From: Hallella multisaccharivorax DSM 17128
GTDB lineage: Bacteria; Bacteroidota; Bacteroidia; Bacteroidales; Bacteroidaceae
Assembly (NCBI RefSeq): GCF_000218235.1
Contig: NZ_GL945017.1
Coordinates: 2,426,953 to 2,490,952 of the forward strand
Reading direction: 5' to 3'
Length of the DNA: 64,000 nucleotides
A program made the position numbers and the translations under genes. Below are positions 48,172 through 58,600 of the stretch, in pieces (the first letter of the stretch is position 1; each line of letters opens with the position of its first letter). The notes beneath the pieces are model-generated. The model saw only the letters and a program-made list of their open reading frames with translations. It did no database searches and was not told the DNA's origin.

Positions 48172-50267
48172 ACAGCATTCTCTCGCAGGACATCATGTAT
48201 CTCCCAGGCGTAGGACCTAAGCGCAAGGAGATACTTGCCAGTCAGCTCAACATCAAGAATTGGGGTGACTTGCTTGAGTATTACCCTTATAAATATGTGG
48301 ACCGCTCAAAGATATACCCCATCCGTGAGCTGAGCGGTGACATGCCATTAGTGCAGATCAAAGGTGCCATTCAGAGTTTTGAGGAATTCGGTGAAGGCCG
48401 CCGCAAACGCATCGTAGCCCATTTCTCCGACGGCCGTGACATGGTAGACCTTGTGTGGTTTGGGGGCAAGAACTGGGTTTATGACAGTTATCAGCCCGGC
48501 ACGGAATACATTGTCTTCGGCAAGCCGCAGCCTTTCAACGGACGTTATCAGTTTGCGCATCCCGACATGGAGAAAGCCGCCAACGTGCAGCTTTCCACCA
48601 TGGGCATGCAGCCTTACTACATCACTACGCAGACGATGAAAGACCGCGGACTCACGTCGAGAGCCATCGAGAAGATGACCAAGGCGCTGGTGGCGCGCAT
48701 TCCTCAAGGCTCCATCACAGAGACATTGCTGCCCGGAATGACCACAAGACTGCACCTCATCTCAAGGGAGGAGGCGCTCAGGAAGATCCATTACCCGCAG
48801 TCGCTGCGCGACGTGCAGCAAGCACAGGAACGGCTGAAGTTTGAGGAACTGTTTTATGTACAACTCAACATCCTGCGCTATGCCACTGAGCAACGCCACA
48901 AATACCACGGCTATACGCTGACCCATGTCGGCGAGCCGCTCAACACCTTTTATAAGAATCATCTCCATTTTGAGCTTACCGATGCGCAGAAACGTGTCAT
49001 GCACGAGATACGTGACGACATGCGTTCGGGCATCCAGATGAACCGGCTGCTGCAAGGTGATGTGGGTTCAGGAAAGACCTTAGTGGCGCTCATGACCATG
49101 CTCATCGCCATCGGCAACGGTTTTCAGGCGTGCATCATGGCGCCCACAGAGATCCTTGCCGAGCAACACCTACAGACCATCAACGGCTTTCTTAAAGGCA
49201 TGGACATACGCGTGGAACTGCTCACCGGCATCGTGAAAGGGAAGAAACGGACGGAAGTACTGGACGCGCTGGCCAGCGGTGCGGTAAACATCCTCGTGGG
49301 CACACATGCACTGATTGAAGACAATGTCGTCTTCAAGAACCTTGGCCTTGCTGTCATCGACGAGCAGCACCGCTTCGGTGTGGCCCAGCGTGCCAAGCTG
49401 TGGGGAAAAAGTGAGCGGCCGCCACATATCCTGGTGATGACGGCCACGCCGATCCCCCGCACCCTTGCCATGACGCTCTACGGCGACCTTGATGTGAGCA
49501 TCATTGATGAACTGCCGCCAGGACGCAAGCCCATCGTAACCATTCATAAATACAATAACCAGATGACCTCGCTCTATGCCGGCATCGCTAAGCAGGTAAA
49601 GGAAGGCCGGCAGGTATATATCGTCTTCCCCGTCATTGAGGAAGGCAAGAAAAAAGACCTGAAAAACTTAGAGGACGGCTACGAAGCCCTGCGACAAATT
49701 TTCCCCCAGTTCACCATGAGCAAGGTACACGGACAGATGAAGCCCAAGGACAAGGAGACGGAAATGCAGCGGTTCGTGAGCGGCAAGACGCAGATACTCG
49801 TTGCCACGACGGTGATAGAAGTGGGTGTCAACGTCCCCAATGCCTCTGTCATGGTCATCATGGACGCACAACGGTTTGGCCTTTCGCAGCTCCATCAGCT
49901 GCGGGGACGCGTGGGACGTGGCGCGAAACAGAGCTTCTGCATCCTCGTCACCAGCTATGAACTGTCTCAAGACACCCGCAAGCGTATTGATATCATGTGC
50001 CAGACCAATGACGGCTTCCGCATTGCCGAAGCTGACCTGAAGCTCCGTGGGCCAGGTGACCTGGAAGGCACGGCTCAAAGTGGTATGGCGTTCGACCTGA
50101 AGATCGCAAATATAGCGCGCGACGGACAAATCGTACAACTTGCCCGCAACGAGGCAAAGAACATCGTGGACGGCGATCCTGACTGTTCACGGCCCGAAAA
50201 TGTGTTGCTTTGGCAACATTTGCGCGAACTGAGAAACACAAATGTCAATTGGGGCGTCATTAGCTGA
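48168..50267 (+). CDS. recG: ATP-dependent DNA helicase RecG
   Basis: This 699-residue helicase remodels stalled replication forks and Holliday junctions. It has the wedge/OB domain (about 60-170), Walker A GDVGSGKT (about 297-304), the DEQHRFG motif near 398, TATPIPRT, and the VATTVIEVGVNVPNA and QLRGRVGRG motifs of domain 2. The start is a TTG at 48168 overlapping the ispD stop (TTGA); it gives the ten residues expected before YLPGVGP, while the first ATG at 48195 would cut them. Confidence 0.94.
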   Translation: MNSILSQDIMYLPGVGPKRKEILASQLNIKNWGDLLEYYPYKYVDRSKIYPIRELSGDMPLVQIKGAIQSFEEFGEGRRKRIVAHFSDGRDMVDLVWFGGKNWVYDSYQPGTEYIVFGKPQPFNGRYQFAHPDMEKAANVQLSTMGMQPYYITTQTMKDRGLTSRAIEKMTKALVARIPQGSITETLLPGMTTRLHLISREEALRKIHYPQSLRDVQQAQERLKFEELFYVQLNILRYATEQRHKYHGYTLTHVGEPLNTFYKNHLHFELTDAQKRVMHEIRDDMRSGIQMNRLLQGDVGSGKTLVALMTMLIAIGNGFQACIMAPTEILAEQHLQTINGFLKGMDIRVELLTGIVKGKKRTEVLDALASGAVNILVGTHALIEDNVVFKNLGLAVIDEQHRFGVAQRAKLWGKSERPPHILVMTATPIPRTLAMTLYGDLDVSIIDELPPGRKPIVTIHKYNNQMTSLYAGIAKQVKEGRQVYIVFPVIEEGKKKDLKNLEDGYEALRQIFPQFTMSKVHGQMKPKDKETEMQRFVSGKTQILVATTVIEVGVNVPNASVMVIMDAQRFGLSQLHQLRGRVGRGAKQSFCILVTSYELSQDTRKRIDIMCQTNDGFRIAEADLKLRGPGDLEGTAQSGMAFDLKIANIARDGQIVQLARNEAKNIVDGDPDCSRPENVLLWQHLRELRNTNVNWGVIS

Positions 50268-50379
50268 CAGTGTGTCAATAACTCCATAATAAGTGTTAAT
50301 TGAATGCGGATTGCGCGCAATTTCTGTTAAACTACCCATAAAAAAGACTTGAGGAAAATCAAGTCAGGGATATTTTTCT

Positions 50380-50387
50380 TACCTTTG
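50380..50387 (+). promoter_or_regulatory. -7 box upstream of the M23 peptidase gene
   Basis: TACCTTTG is a consensus -7 element, 59 bp before the start codon. No TTTG is found at the standard distance. Confidence 0.5.
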
Positions 50388-50446
50388 TCGATGTAAATGA
50401 AACTACGGATACGGTCTCATTGCAGACCTGAAAGAAAATAAGCTAC

Positions 50447-51418
50447 ATGTTGATAAAAAAGGAAATAAAAGCCCTTGGGGTATTATTGCTTTTAACATTG
50501 TCCACAAATACCGTTGTGGCACAAGACCTTCTTGCAAGACAGGCACCAGTGGACCGGCGCGCGAAGAAGCTGGATTCACTGGAGGTAAAGAGTATTATTA
50601 AGCGTGAGAACATCCAGTCACCCGCAGCGCAACTGTACGGTGACGAATGGGACAACACCTATGCGCATAGGGCCACAGAGCTCCCCGACTCCTTTACCAT
50701 CAACCTTCGACACTTCTGCATGCCCACGCCCAGCCGCGTGGTGACGAGCAATTTCGGCACGAGATGGGGACGCCAGCATAAGGGACTGGACATTAAAGTA
50801 TATATCGGCGACACCATCCGCGCCGCTTTCTCGGGCAAAGTCCGTGTCGTACGCTATGAGGCAGCAGGCTATGGCAACTACATCGTCATACGGCATCCCA
50901 ATGGCCTGGAAACCATTTACGGGCATCTCTCCAAACAGCTTGTCAGCGAGAACCAAAGCGTGAGAGCCGGCGAGCCCATCGGTCTGGGCGGAAACACAGG
51001 CCGAAGCACAGGCTCCCATCTGCACTTTGAGACACGGCTCTGCGGCGTGGCACTCAATCCAGCACTCTTCTTCGACTTCCGGAATCAGGATGTGACAGGC
51101 GACTACTATGTGTTCAACAAACGCACTTACGACCGCGAATCTGAAATCGCCACACGTGAACGAGGAAAGATCGGCAGAGGCGGTTATACACACGACATGA
51201 TTTATGGTGAGGTCGGACACGATGACAACGACACGCCGGAAGATGTGCGTGAGGCCATAAACGCACCAGAGCGCGTCTACTATAAAGTACAGAATGGGGA
51301 AACCCTCGCGTCCATTGCCAAGAAAGTTGGCGTGAGCATCGAGAAGCTTGTACAGCTCAATGGATTCCACAGCAGAAGCCAGAAGGTCCGCCCTGGAATG
51401 ATCATCAGATACGTTTAA
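50447..51418 (+). CDS. M23-family peptidoglycan endopeptidase with LysM domain
   Basis: This 323-residue exported protein has a signal peptide cut near VVAQ26, an M23 (LytM) zinc peptidase domain with His111 and Asp115 (HKGLD), His160 (YGHL) and His191/His193 (HLHFE), and a C-terminal LysM repeat (about 279-323, YYKVQNGETLASIAKKVGV). All metal and catalytic residues are present, so it is probably an active cell-wall hydrolase. It has its own -7 box and converges on the glycosyltransferase at 51436. Confidence 0.93.
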   Translation: MLIKKEIKALGVLLLLTLSTNTVVAQDLLARQAPVDRRAKKLDSLEVKSIIKRENIQSPAAQLYGDEWDNTYAHRATELPDSFTINLRHFCMPTPSRVVTSNFGTRWGRQHKGLDIKVYIGDTIRAAFSGKVRVVRYEAAGYGNYIVIRHPNGLETIYGHLSKQLVSENQSVRAGEPIGLGGNTGRSTGSHLHFETRLCGVALNPALFFDFRNQDVTGDYYVFNKRTYDRESEIATRERGKIGRGGYTHDMIYGEVGHDDNDTPEDVREAINAPERVYYKVQNGETLASIAKKVGVSIEKLVQLNGFHSRSQKVRPGMIIRYV

Positions 51419-51435
51419 ACCATCTACAGCTATTC

Positions 51436-52215
51436 TTATCTTCTTACAACTGACCTGAAAGCAAAGTACAGGTGTAAGAAAATCGTCTGAATATAACCAT
51501 AATGCTTCGCCATGACATGGAACCGTTCCTTCAGCGAAGCTTTATGGTTTTTGTTTGTCATGCCCCCATCCAGGTAATTGACCACCACCCTATTGACATT
51601 TCTCAAAGCCAAATGACGTTGGGCACACAGCTTCATAACACGGATACACCAGTCCACATCAGCCGAAAAACGATAGTCCACATTATTATAAGGTGTCGCC
51701 TTGGCAAGGTCGGTACGTACATAGAAAGCCTGGTGACAAACTAACATGCCCCGTTTAAACGAGCGCCACGACAGCCTCTTCGGCGGGCTCAAGCGGCGAT
51801 GACGCAAAAAAAGACTGTCTAAATCCACGATGTCCGTATCACCATAGAGCACTCCGGGAAGCTGCTCTCCATCGGCAATGCAGGCAGCAACAGCATCCAA
51901 AGTGTCGTTGTCAGGAAAGACGTCTCCAGCATTCAGAAACAGCAGATAGTCACCTGCCGCGTGGCGGATACCTTTGTTCATCGCGTCGTAAAGCCCCTGG
52001 TCTCTCTCCGAGATCACCGTTACCTCGTGATCATTCCCCGCCTTATCCGAGCGTTTCTTATACTCCATCGCCATCTCGACAGTGCTATCATGCGACAATC
52101 CGTCAAGAATGATATGCTCCACGTTGCTGTATTTCTGGTTCAGCACACTGAGAAGGGTACGTCGTAACACCGGTGCAGCATTATAAGTGCACGTAATGAT
52201 TGAGAACTTTATCAT
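51436..52215 (-). CDS. Glycosyltransferase family 2
   Basis: This 259-residue GT-A enzyme opens with FSIITCTYNAAPVLRRTL, then HIILDGLSHDSTVE, the DQGLYDAMNKGI motif and the metal-site segment FLNAGD. This sub-type is common in capsule and exopolysaccharide clusters. Donor and acceptor are unknown. It lies 40 bp after the other glycosyltransferase gene on the same strand, so the two probably form an operon for one surface glycan step. Confidence 0.92.
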   Translation of the reverse strand: MIKFSIITCTYNAAPVLRRTLLSVLNQKYSNVEHIILDGLSHDSTVEMAMEYKKRSDKAGNDHEVTVISERDQGLYDAMNKGIRHAAGDYLLFLNAGDVFPDNDTLDAVAACIADGEQLPGVLYGDTDIVDLDSLFLRHRRLSPPKRLSWRSFKRGMLVCHQAFYVRTDLAKATPYNNVDYRFSADVDWCIRVMKLCAQRHLALRNVNRVVVNYLDGGMTNKNHKASLKERFHVMAKHYGYIQTIFLHLYFAFRSVVRR

Positions 52216-52255
52216 TGATTTTTATCTTGTCAGAAACTGGGAAGAAGACGGGAGA

Positions 52256-53536
52256 CTATAACTTATAATTCTTGAAAGCAAGCGTCTGGTTATACACCTC
52301 AATGTATTTCATCGCCACAGAGCGCTGTGAATAACATGCCATGACCTTTTGCACGCATTGCCTCTTCAGCGTCTCGCCATCCGCCTCATCCAGCACCCAG
52401 TGGATGCCTGCAGCAAGGTCGCCGGCATCTTTATATGCGGCAAGGTATCCATTCTTCTGGTGATCAACCATCTCTGGAATGCCACCGACCTTAAAGCCAA
52501 CCGTAGGCACACCACACGCCATCGATTCCATGATTGTATTGGGAAGATTCTCATCAAGTGAAGGCATGACAAAGACATCGGCCGCATTGTAGATGTCCAC
52601 CATCTGCCTTTCATTGTCGACATATCCCATAGGTATGGTCGGCAGCACCAAGTCTGAAACCACCTCATCGGCATGGCTCCCAAGCACAACGACAACCGTA
52701 TTCTGCCTCATGTCAGGATAGCGTTCAGCGAGTGTTGAAATGGCCTTTACAAAATAAGCAATACCCTTACGCTCCAGCGTCACGCGCTGAGCGACAAAAA
52801 GAATAATACGTTTGTCTGCCGGCAGAGAAGCGTGCAGGCGCGCTTGCTCCTTGTCTTTAGGGAAAAAGATATGCGTGTCAATGGGATTGGGAATCACCGT
52901 CAAAGGCATGCCTGTCAACAGGCCGCTGTCCCGCGCACTGTTGCCCAGCCATCTGCTGCAGGCCACAAAATGAATGCCACTGTTGGCATACAGCCTCTTC
53001 TTCCGGCTGAAAATACGGGTAGACAAGTCCTTATCACTGCCCCGGCCAGGCAAATACTGGCAATGGCGACACACGCCCTTGAACGACTGACAGCCCAAAG
53101 TAGCATGGCAGATGCCCGTGGCAGGCCACAGGTCATGCATCGTCCACACGACAGGCTTCCCGCTCTTGAGAATCTTCTGAATGCTCTTCAACGACAGGAA
53201 TCCTTGATTGATCCAGGCCAGATGAATGACATCAGCTTCCTGAAACTCCGGCAGTCGCGTAATGTCTGCACCCGTATTGGCAAGGTCTATCTCAAAGAGA
53301 TGCTCATGATGGAAATGCAGATGGACATAAACACACCACCGCTCCCACAAGAAGCGGAGCCGTTGACACAGCCCGCCATGTAGCCCCACCACCGTGATCT
53401 CATCCGATACTTTATCCCGTACCAGCATCTTGGCCTTCACGCCATTGTTGTTGAGAGCGTCCATCAGCCTGCCTGCAGCTACCGCCGCACCTCCGGCACG
53501 CTCACTCGTATTAACTATCAGAACTCTCATTGCCAT
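52256..53536 (-). CDS. Glycosyltransferase family 4
   Basis: This 426-residue GT-B enzyme opens with MRVLIVNTSERAGGAA and has the acceptor-side WTMHDLWPATGICH, a cysteine-bearing segment (CHATLGCQ, CRHCQYLP) seen in a wcaC/tuaC-like subgroup, and the donor-side motif MPSLDENLPNTIMESMACG with the E-x7-E glutamates. It likely adds a sugar to a lipid-linked glycan in the cytoplasm. The start may be 53536 or 53530. A TAACTTTG box lies 18 bp upstream. Confidence 0.92.
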   Translation of the reverse strand: MAMRVLIVNTSERAGGAAVAAGRLMDALNNNGVKAKMLVRDKVSDEITVVGLHGGLCQRLRFLWERWCVYVHLHFHHEHLFEIDLANTGADITRLPEFQEADVIHLAWINQGFLSLKSIQKILKSGKPVVWTMHDLWPATGICHATLGCQSFKGVCRHCQYLPGRGSDKDLSTRIFSRKKRLYANSGIHFVACSRWLGNSARDSGLLTGMPLTVIPNPIDTHIFFPKDKEQARLHASLPADKRIILFVAQRVTLERKGIAYFVKAISTLAERYPDMRQNTVVVVLGSHADEVVSDLVLPTIPMGYVDNERQMVDIYNAADVFVMPSLDENLPNTIMESMACGVPTVGFKVGGIPEMVDHQKNGYLAAYKDAGDLAAGIHWVLDEADGETLKRQCVQKVMACYSQRSVAMKYIEVYNQTLAFKNYKL

Positions 53537-53553
53537 ACTTTCGTATTTGATGG

Positions 53554-53586
53554 CAAAGTTAAGAAAAGGATTTGAAAAACCGTCAA
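53554..53586 (-). promoter_or_regulatory. Promoter of the glycosyltransferase pair
   Basis: The minus strand reads TAACTTTG (53561-53554) with TTG at 53586-53584, 22 bp upstream. The -7 box is a perfect match and the -33 is partial. Confidence 0.5.
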
Positions 53587-53694
53587 TATGTTCTGAAGAA
53601 GTAAGCCCAGGTTACAACATAATGGTGTGCCCGTACACAAATAATTGATTTAAATCAATTAATTATCCATTTATTGAAAAAACAAAATCATAGC

Positions 53695-53726
53695 CTTGCA
53701 ATATCATTGTAATAGCTGTACCTTTG
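53695..53726 (+). promoter_or_regulatory. Promoter of the candidate small RNA
   Basis: CTTG at 53695-53698, 20 bp, then TACCTTTG at 53719-53726 fit the Bacteroidota consensus with one mismatch in the -33 box. No coding gene lies downstream on this strand before the terminator at 53883. Confidence 0.65.
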
Positions 53727-53732
53727 CAAAGT

Positions 53733-53926
53733 CAAAAGGTTAATAGATTGTTTAGGTTAGTAGTAATAGATTTAGGTTTTTAGTTATTAGGTTTAAGGTA
53801 GATTTGATAGATTGTTTAACGGAAACGATTTGGATACCGTGAGGCATTCATTTTGTTCAGGATTTATTTCAGTTAAACATAACAATACGCCGGGGCTTGT
53901 TGATGAGTCCCGGCGTATTGCCTTTT
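53733..53926 (+). ncRNA. Candidate small RNA with a cytosine-free 5' half
   Basis: A promoter at 53695-53726 and a strong terminator at 53883-53926 bracket about 195 nt with no supported reading frame. From 53734 to 53819 (86 nt) the plus strand has no C at all and is rich in TTTAGG- and TAGATT-like words, so that part of the RNA would be nearly unstructured. It is followed by a stem-loop closed by GTTTAAC (53814-53820) with GTTAAAC (53872-53878) and then the terminator. I cannot assign it to a known RNA family; 6S-like or Bacteroidota trans-acting RNAs are options. The RNA is inferred from signals only. Confidence 0.55.
53883..53926 (+). terminator. Bidirectional terminator (small RNA and ispF operon)
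   Basis: A perfect 12-bp stem, CAATACGCCGGG (53883-53894) with CCCGGCGTATTG (53909-53920), is followed by CCTTTT on the plus strand. On the minus strand the stem is followed by TTATGTTT, so it can also end the operon whose last gene is ispF. Confidence 0.85.
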
Positions 53927-53975
53927 ACTGACAAGTTGATGAGATTCCAGTTGCGTAAGGACGCAAGGCCTAACC

Positions 53976-54452
53976 CTACCCTTTTACTATCAATGCCACG
54001 GCGTAGGCCGCGATGCCTTCCTCACGCCCCGTGAAGCCGAGCTTCTCTGTTGTCGTGGCCTTGATGCTGATCTGGCCTTCGTCACAGCCCATGACACGGG
54101 CCAGACATGCTTTCATGGCCGGAACATGAGGATTGAGCTTTGGGCGTTCAGCGCACACCGTGGCGTCTATATTGCCTACTTCGTAGCCCTTTGAAGCGAT
54201 GAGCTCAATGACCTTCTTCAAGATGACCTTGCTGTCCATATTGAGCGTTTTCTCCGAAGTGTCAGGAAAATGATAACCTATGTCGCGCATGTTAGCGGCT
54301 CCCAACAGTGCATCACAGATGGCATGAATGAGCACGTCAGCGTCACTGTGGCCTAAGAGCCCTAACGAGTGAGGTATTTCTATGCCGCCCAATACCAGTT
54401 TTCTGCCCTCAACAAGTTTATGGACATCATAGCCCATTCCTATTCTGAACAT
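53976..54452 (-). CDS. ispF: 2-C-methyl-D-erythritol 2,4-cyclodiphosphate synthase
   Basis: This 158-residue enzyme closes CDP-ME2P to the cyclodiphosphate in the MEP isoprenoid pathway. It has the metal-site opening GMGYDVHKL, GHSDADVLIHAICDALLGA, DIGYHFPDT and the closing KATTTEKLGFTGREEGIA; all family hallmarks are present and the length is normal. It is the last gene of a FAH-porU-porV-ispF operon, 20 bp after porV. Confidence 0.96.
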   Translation of the reverse strand: MFRIGMGYDVHKLVEGRKLVLGGIEIPHSLGLLGHSDADVLIHAICDALLGAANMRDIGYHFPDTSEKTLNMDSKVILKKVIELIASKGYEVGNIDATVCAERPKLNPHVPAMKACLARVMGCDEGQISIKATTTEKLGFTGREEGIAAYAVALIVKG

Positions 54453-54472
54453 ATCTTGATTCTCTTGAAAAG

Positions 54473-55657
54473 CTACCGTTTATTAAAGAGATCCTTCAAC
54501 CCATCCATATCGAAGGTGAGTGAGAAACGCAATGTCTGGTCCAGAGGATTGCTCTTCGCCGTGGCAATGACATATCCGGCGTCCAACTGGAAAGCACTCA
54601 TCTTGAATCCCGCGCCTACAGTGAAGTATTTCAGGTTGCCTTTATTGGTACTTTCGTGATGATAACCGGCTCTGAGCGCGAAACGGTCATTGTAGGTGTA
54701 CTCCGCACCGACACTCCATTGCACCTCCTGCATCTCCTCCTTAAAGCCTCCGGGCGCATCACTGAAGCTCTTAAAGATACCGCCAATGCTTGAGACATCG
54801 TAATAGTCCTTCTGCACCCGCTGCTGATACTCTTCCGTCGTCTCGCCGTCCTTCTGCTTAGGATAGGTGGGTACAAGGAGTTTGTTGGCATCGGCGGCAA
54901 AACCGATGGCATTATATTCGTCCAAAGGATACTTCAGATAAGCTCCAACACGGAGGTTGGTAGGTATAAAATAGCTGTTGTCACTGCCACCAAACGTAAT
55001 CTTGCTGCCGATATTGGAGATGTTCATTCCCAGACCCAACTGACATTCATGCTCACTGATCACGGGGTTGCTCTGATAGTAAAGTCCGAGGTCCGCGGCA
55101 AAGGCCGACCCTGGCGACGTGTCGCTGGTATAGTCATACGTCAGGTCGGAATAGATCCAGCGCACAGCCGCGGCGATGGAGAACTTCTCACTGAGCATCA
55201 ATGAGTAAGCCACGTCGAGCGACATCTCATAGGGATTGATGGTCATCGCGGGGTCATTAACGGAATTATTCTCTGACAGCTGCACCTCTCCTAACGAGAA
55301 ATACCTCAGTGAACCCGACACGGCCGAATAGTCGCCGATGCGGTAATAGCCGGCCACATAGCCGAGATTGATGTCGTTGACGATCGGTCGGAGCCACGGT
55401 GTGAAGTTCAGCGCCACGCCTGCACGACTGATAGCGAAGGGGTATTTGGCGGGATTCCAGTACTGTGAGTTGACATCGGCCTCCGTTGCGACGCCCACGT
55501 CGCCCATACCACCGGCCCTGGCGTCAGGAGCAATGGTCTGTGAGGTCACCGAGGTATTGACAGGATTGAACATATCGCGCTTCTCCTGCGCACTCATTGT
55601 CAATGCTGCCAGCAGCAGAACACTGCAGATATAGAATCTAAACGTATCTTTCATCAT
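54473..55657 (-). CDS. porV: Type IX secretion outer-membrane protein PorV
   Basis: This protein of about 394 residues is a FadL-like beta-barrel that shuttles T9SS cargo from the translocon to the attachment complex with PorU. The signal peptide is cut near TMSAQ. The mature start (RDMFNPVNTSVTSQTIAPDARAGG) and the GDVGVATEADVNSQYWNPAKY segment are typical of PorV. The frame extends to 55789, but that overlaps porU; the ATG pair at 55657/55654 gives the signal peptide. It is part of the porU operon. Confidence 0.94.
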   Translation of the reverse strand: MMKDTFRFYICSVLLLAALTMSAQEKRDMFNPVNTSVTSQTIAPDARAGGMGDVGVATEADVNSQYWNPAKYPFAISRAGVALNFTPWLRPIVNDINLGYVAGYYRIGDYSAVSGSLRYFSLGEVQLSENNSVNDPAMTINPYEMSLDVAYSLMLSEKFSIAAAVRWIYSDLTYDYTSDTSPGSAFAADLGLYYQSNPVISEHECQLGLGMNISNIGSKITFGGSDNSYFIPTNLRVGAYLKYPLDEYNAIGFAADANKLLVPTYPKQKDGETTEEYQQRVQKDYYDVSSIGGIFKSFSDAPGGFKEEMQEVQWSVGAEYTYNDRFALRAGYHHESTNKGNLKYFTVGAGFKMSAFQLDAGYVIATAKSNPLDQTLRFSLTFDMDGLKDLFNKR

Positions 55658-55679
55658 GGTATATAAACGCCAAAGCGGA

Positions 55680-58600
55680 CTAATTATTGTTGACAACAAT
55701 AAGTTTCTTGGCTTTTGTCGCCATCTGACTGCCATCTGCCGAGAGCCTGACCCGATAGAGATAGACACCTGTGCCAAGCCGATGACCACTGCCGTCGCAC
55801 AGGTCCCAGTCGACCGTCAAGGCGCCTTGCTGCGCGCTGCTCGCCCTGTAGGTCCAGAGCTGGCGGCCACTCATATCGAACACATCAATCACCACGTCCA
55901 CCTCACAACCGCTCAGATTGTGGCTGACAATGAACGTCGTAGCAGTGGACGCGGGGTTCTTCGTCACGTCAACCTGATAGATGGTGGGCTTGAGCGACTT
56001 GACAACGTTGAACGACAACTGCGCCGTCGAACAATTGTTCATGGTGTCCCAGGCCCTGAACAGCAGCTTGTGCAAGCCTGGTTCCAATGCGGGGATATTA
56101 TAATAGGTGTTGCCATTGGTGTGCGACCCAAAGTCGTAGGTGAAGTTATCGTCAAGGCTATAGGTCTTAGTAGCGTCGCCGTCGATGACGAGTTCCAACC
56201 CATGCCCCACCCCATTGCCCGTGGCATTGATGCCGCTGGCGTCGCTGAGCTGCGCCACGAAGTAAGGACTGATATTCACATCGCCGCCATCCGTAAACTC
56301 CGGACTGTTGAGATAGCAGAAGATCTTCGGCCCCACGCTGTCAGTTTTCTGACAGCCGTCGTCACCCAACACCAGCGCATCCGAACGGCCATGTGCCAGG
56401 ATGGTGTGGTCACGGCTCACGGCAAAGGCATGGATCAGTCCGGTGTCGCCACTGTAGTTTAGGTCAAAGGGCACGACAAACGACACGCTGAACCTTCCGT
56501 TCACAATACTGTCGCTGCCGCTATAAATGGTTTTCAGCCGGTCATAAAAGGAGAAAACGGTGTCTTTGACCTCTGCGCTGACATTCCCACGGCAGGTGAC
56601 GAGCTGTTTGGAGTCGAGCACGCTGACGTTTACCGTACCTTTGAACTGCGCATTTCCAGCAACATGTCCAGAGATTCTTACCACTTCTCCGGCCACTACA
56701 TGCGCCACGGCGCCGCCTGCCACCACCTGACCGTCGATGGAGTCAATCACCACCTTGCCCGTTGGCTGATTGAGGGCAATGGCGGGATCGCCGAGCAGCG
56801 CATACTGCAACTTGTTCACGGTGACATCACCATTCCGGCTGCCCAGTCTGATGATTTCATTCTTGGCCAGTCGCTGTGCCTCACCCAGGGTGACAGGCTT
56901 GCCGTCAGTCTGGCTGAGCACATGTTTCAGATAGGCTTCATTGATGATGCGGTTGTAGTTTTCATACACCGTGCGTGTGGTGCCATAAACGGCCACGGCA
57001 CCTCCACGCGAGTTGGTCACCGCCGAGACACCGATATTCTCCTCCACACCGTCAAAGGCCATGATGTCACAGGCTGCGAAGACCCAGAGCGGAAGGTTCT
57101 TGTTACTGAACGTCTTAAAGTCGTCGAGCGAGAGGATGCGCTCGTGGGCCACTTGGTTGGCACTGCCATGGCCGCAATAGTCCATGACGAGGCACCCCTG
57201 CGCCTGCTGTCGCTTGATGAGACTGGTGACCTCCGGATAGGTGTTTCCCGTTGCCGACGCCACCTCATTATAGGCATCCCACATCACCCTCTTCACGCGG
57301 AAAGCCGGACACTGGCTCTGTATCTGTGCCGCCGCCTCCTCGGCATCACGCATATGGATGTTGTCGTTACCGTCGTCGCCCATCACCATGATTGTGTTTT
57401 CCCAATCGCCTGCGTTGGTGTTTTCCACATAACCAATGGTCTTATCAACCATCACCTTCGCCTCTTCTGGCGTCGACACGGGGAACCTGCCCACAGCCAC
57501 ATCGCTCATGTCGAGCTTTTCACCCTTATCGCCAGTAGTAAGATTGGTACCCTCACCGTCGTCGAGATAGGTGAAGAAGCCGTCATCGACATAGCAATAG
57601 ATGGCATTGAACGAGTTCTCGCTCTCGTAGGCCAGGAGAAAGTCGTCGGGGTCGAGACCGCGGCAGTCGGACGTGAGCATCCGGTTGTCCCACACACTGT
57701 TACCGAAAAGCAGCAGGTATCGGGGCAGGTCTTTCTCCGTCTGGGCCCTGTCGTAGAGCATCTTCATGTAGCGGCGGTAGGCGTTGGCGTCGGGCGTACC
57801 GCTGGAGAACTCATTGTAAAGCTCATCAGCGGGCACGATGTTCACGCGCAGCCCGTCGTGCTTCTCATGGAAGTCGGCCAGCCGTCTCGCCTGCTCCTGG
57901 AGTTTCTGCGAGGTGGGGATGATGATGACCATATCTGCTTCCGGATCACTGTGATGGTCTTGATTAGTGATGTTGCAGGCATACTCCGGCACGGGGAAAG
58001 TGCCGGAGAGATTGGGTGCTAACTTGGGTTTATCCCACGCTGCCGACACATAGTCGAGACGTACAGGGCCGCCGGAGAGTGTCTCCAACCGTACGGTGTC
58101 GGTCACCGACGTACTCACAGGCAGCGCATAAGTGCCCCGGCTCTCATTGCCATGGCTGTACTCGTCATGGACGTCAATACTGAGCGTGCCTGCCTCCTGA
58201 CGATTGATGGTGACCTTCACTGTGGCAGTGGCCCCCGCAGAGACGCACACCGAGAAGCGACCCCTTGTGGCCCCCCGGGGATGAGTCAGCATCACGGTCT
58301 GACTGTTGCCTGCAGTCACTGCCGTAGGGTCGAAAAGGTTACGGCCACCAGGGTACCAGCTATACCCGTCCACCTCATGTAGGCTGTGATAATCATCAGC
58401 TGAGGGATAGAAACTACGGATGAAAGCCGTGGAATCGACAGTCTTGACGGGCGAGTCATCTTCCGTGAGGAAGTAGTAGCCATAGTCTGAATACGGATTG
58501 CGGGTGCGTCGCTCTGCGTCATTGCTACTCCAGCTCACGGGGCCCTTAGCGTAGAAGAGTCTTCGTCCGTTGACCGTACAGGTCGCCACCTCGTGCAGGT

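Noticed and set aside
50268..50446. Riboswitch or RNA leader before the M23 peptidase gene
   Set aside because: Apart from a -7 box I could find no stable conserved-looking structure.
55656..58022. Long plus-strand frames of 268 and 452 codons
   Set aside because: They are antisense to porU, whose domains and catalytic residues are intact.
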